From NCBI GenBank assembly GCA_051306415.1, contig JBPPNE010000129.1:1-8760 (forward strand): 8,760 nucleotides of DNA, in the 5' to 3' direction. Source of the DNA: CBDDRG01 sp051306415. GTDB lineage: Bacteria > Pseudomonadota > Gammaproteobacteria > Pseudomonadales > Porticoccaceae. The translations under genes and the position numbers were made by a program. The notes under the pieces are model-generated. The model saw only the letters and a list, made by a program, of their open reading frames with translations. It did no database searches and was not told where the DNA came from. Shown here in pieces: positions 7,635 through 8,760 of the stretch (position 1 is the stretch's first letter; every line of letters starts with the position of its first letter).

Positions 7635-8230
7635 TTCCCCGAATGGCCTGGATCGGCGTCAGGCCCGGTGGCGGCCGGCGTGCGATGGTGTCGGTGTCGC
7701 TCTGGCGGCGGAATCTTGGCTTCAATCTTTACTGGTGCGGCGCCTTCGGCGTCCAGACCGATGTCTTCGGCGGCCTGCTTTGAGAGATCAATGTCGCGGC
7801 CCTTCACATAGGGCCCGCGGTCATTGATTTCCACTTCGACCGACTTGCCCGTATCGAGATTGGTGACCGTCGCTTCACTCCCCAACGGCAGCGTTGGATG
7901 CGCGGCGGTGCGATCATGCTGGTTGAATTTCTCACCGTCGGCCGTCGTTTTGCCGTGGAAGCCTTTGCCGTAAAATGACGCTTCGCCCTTCTGTTCAATC
8001 ACCAGCTCTCCGTCTGTATCGGTTTTTACTTTGACGGTATCTTTCACCAGATCACTCTTCCCCTCCGCCTTTTCAGTGCGCTCGGCTTTCTCTTCTACTT
8101 TTTTCGCAACGGCTTCAGTCTGCTGGCGCAATTCTTCACTTCGAACATGGGTTTCGCTCTGCCACCAAAACGCGACAACGATGACGGACAAAACTCCCAG
8201 GACATAGCGTTTACTGACGGCGATATGCAT
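7628..8230 (-). CDS. RlpA-like double-psi beta-barrel envelope protein
   Basis: A 200-residue protein with an N-terminal hydrophobic segment (about residues 9-22) directly after a basic SKR, followed by a Lys/Glu-rich, probably helical or coiled-coil linker (about 31-66). The RlpA-like double-psi beta-barrel occupies about residues 82-170: GEASFYGKGFHGKTTADGE (82-100), TAAHPTLPLGS (108-118), VTNLDTGKSVEVEINDRGP (122-140) and GRDIDLSKQAAEDIGL (144-159). Positions matching the conserved Glu, His and Asp of RlpA lytic transglycosylases are Glu100, His111 and Asp137, so cleavage of peptidoglycan glycan strands is plausible but not proven. There is no lipobox cysteine (indeed no cysteine) and no C-terminal SPOR domain, so it differs from classical septal RlpA and is likely a signal-anchored inner-membrane protein facing the periplasm. 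The tail after residue 173 is Pro/His-rich (RHRHH). Base composition looks less GC-rich than the left-hand genes. Start chosen from ATG plus a strong Shine-Dalgarno. Confidence 0.88.
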   Translation of the reverse strand: MHIAVSKRYVLGVLSVIVVAFWWQSETHVRSEELRQQTEAVAKKVEEKAERTEKAEGKSDLVKDTVKVKTDTDGELVIEQKGEASFYGKGFHGKTTADGEKFNQHDRTAAHPTLPLGSEATVTNLDTGKSVEVEINDRGPYVKGRDIDLSKQAAEDIGLDAEGAAPVKIEAKIPPPERHRHHRTPAATGPDADPGHSGNQ

Positions 8231-8234
8231 ACAA

Positions 8235-8241
8235 CCTTCCT
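8235..8241 (-). promoter_or_regulatory. Ribosome binding site of the rlpA-like gene
   Basis: On the minus strand AGGAAGG lies 4 bases before the ATG (its AGGA core 7 bases before), a strong site that fixes the start at 8230. Confidence 0.75.
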
Positions 8242-8310
8242 GTGATTTGACGTTTTGCCAGGGGCCTTGTGGGGAAAATTCGAGCGGGGAGATAACTCAA
8301 AGGCATCGGC

Positions 8311-8316
8311 AGTATA
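8311..8316 (-). promoter_or_regulatory. Possible -10 element for the rlpA-like gene
   Basis: Minus strand reads TATACT, five of six bases of the sigma-70 -10 consensus, about 80 bases upstream of the start codon in the AT-richest part of the gap. No matching TTGACA-like -35 box is found 16-18 bases further upstream, so this is weak; an activator-dependent or alternative-sigma promoter is possible. Confidence 0.25.
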
Positions 8317-8608
8317 AGCCTTCGTTTCTTTCGATAGAGTAGCTATCTGTCGGGCCTGATCCTCGCTCTTCGGCTTGACCAAACCGAGTTCGGTCCGCAT
8401 TCCCATAGAATGGCGGCTCAAATTTTCGCCTCCGCTGTGGTGGAAGCACCCCGCTCACCGCCGCGTTTCTTCAACATGGCGGAACTGCTCACGCGCGACA
8501 AGCCCAAATACTTTCTGGCTGAAGAGAGACAGCATCGACGACGTTGGCAGCACGCCGCTGTGCCATTATGTGCTGGGCGCTAGCGCGCTTTGTCCCGCTT
8601 GAAGGCGA

Positions 8609-8760
8609 CTAGGTTCGCGGATCGACCCGGGCCCCGCCAATGGCTTGCAGGATTACCCGCCGCGTGTCCTTCGGCTCAATCACGGCGTCGATTTCCAGAT
8701 GGGTGGCGGCTTCGGTCGCTTTGCCTCTGTCGTAGAGCGCGCTGATGAGCTTCGCGAACA
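8609..8760 (-). CDS. C-terminal end of a probable biotin-dependent acyl-CoA carboxylase carboxyltransferase (partial)
   Basis: The minus strand is open from the window edge to a TAG at 8609-8611, giving the last 49 codons of a gene whose start is to the right. The visible end contains AATHLEIDAVIEPKDTRR, followed by a short tail ending VDPRT. The pattern of a helix, then a D-x-V-I-(D/E)-P-x-(D/E)-T-R motif near the C-terminus, is characteristic of the carboxyltransferase domain of acetyl-, propionyl- and methylcrotonyl-CoA carboxylases, which move CO2 from carboxybiotin to an acyl-CoA. The codon composition is GC-rich and coherent. Substrate, subunit arrangement and any fusion to a biotin carboxylase cannot be judged from 49 residues. 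It points the same way as the rlpA-like gene but is separated from it by 378 bases, so cotranscription is unlikely. Confidence 0.65.
   Translation of the reverse strand, partial: FAKLISALYDRGKATEAATHLEIDAVIEPKDTRRVILQAIGGARVDPRT

Larger units (their letters stand above)
8231..8608. other. 378-base intergenic stretch without a convincing intact gene
   Basis: The left half (8231-8400) is relatively AT-rich and reads as the upstream region of the rlpA-like gene. The right half (8400-8608) returns to high GC and contains only short open frames: 57 codons from an ATG at 8410 to TAG at 8581-8583 on the + strand, and an overlapping 75-codon frame at 8375-8602. Neither has a ribosome site that I can see or a recognisable full domain. 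Two short stretches in different + frames (RDKPKY from the first, FWLKRDSIDDV from the second) faintly recall the C-terminal region of type I restriction methylase HsdM, so the half may hold a decayed fragment. A perfect 10-base palindrome GCGCTAGCGC sits at 8577-8586 with no T-tract. Confidence 0.5.

Noticed and set aside
8095..8421. Minus-strand 108-codon frame upstream of and overlapping the rlpA-like gene
   Set aside because: It overlaps the start of a well-supported gene in another frame, has no recognisable domain, and part of its span is the likely rlpA promoter region.
8577..8586. Perfect palindrome GCGCTAGCGC as operator or terminator
   Set aside because: A short GC-rich palindrome is expected by chance in this composition; it has no loop, no T-tract and no second copy nearby.

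Overview
The window comes from a GC-rich bacterial chromosome, most likely a gammaproteobacterium. The hints are weak: an AckA beginning with the LNCGSSS form of its first motif, a GlgB whose catalytic residues keep the same spacing as in E. coli, and an RlpA-like envelope protein. I cannot name a genus. The left 7 kb is an ordinary central-carbon cluster; the right 1.7 kb holds stress/envelope genes, a looser intergenic stretch and the end of another gene.

Positions 1-6963 (all + strand): the 3' part of glgB (glycogen branching enzyme, about 120 N-terminal residues lie outside the window), glgA (glycogen synthase), ackA (acetate kinase) and xfp (phosphoketolase). glgB and glgA are 12 bases apart, glgA and ackA overlap by 8 bases, and ackA and xfp are separated by a 101-base C/A-rich leader containing a tandem 12-base repeat. 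The spacing suggests one transcription unit, with xfp possibly controlled separately through its leader. GlgA and GlgB build glycogen from ADP-glucose. Phosphoketolase splits xylulose-5-P and/or fructose-6-P to acetyl-phosphate, and AckA turns acetyl-phosphate plus ADP into acetate plus ATP. The cluster therefore joins carbon storage to an ATP-yielding C2 bypass of lower glycolysis. No glgC, glgP, glgX or pta is visible inside the window.

Positions 6964-7115 are an intergenic gap with a strong RNA hairpin. Positions 7116-7634 encode a DUF1269-type protein with a glycine-rich hydrophobic core. It converges on, and overlaps by 7 bases, a minus-strand gene (7628-8230) for a membrane-anchored RlpA-like double-psi beta-barrel protein. 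Positions 8231-8608 carry no convincing intact gene, and positions 8609-8760 are the minus-strand 3' end of a probable biotin-dependent acyl-CoA carboxylase carboxyltransferase, which is too short and start-less to be seen as an ordinary ORF.

I found no mobile element, CRISPR array, tRNA or rRNA. Nothing here amounts to an undescribed system. The items most worth a second look are the glgA/ackA coupling, the repeat-bearing xfp leader, the hairpin ahead of the DUF1269 gene, and a possible decayed fragment in the 8.4-8.6 kb stretch.
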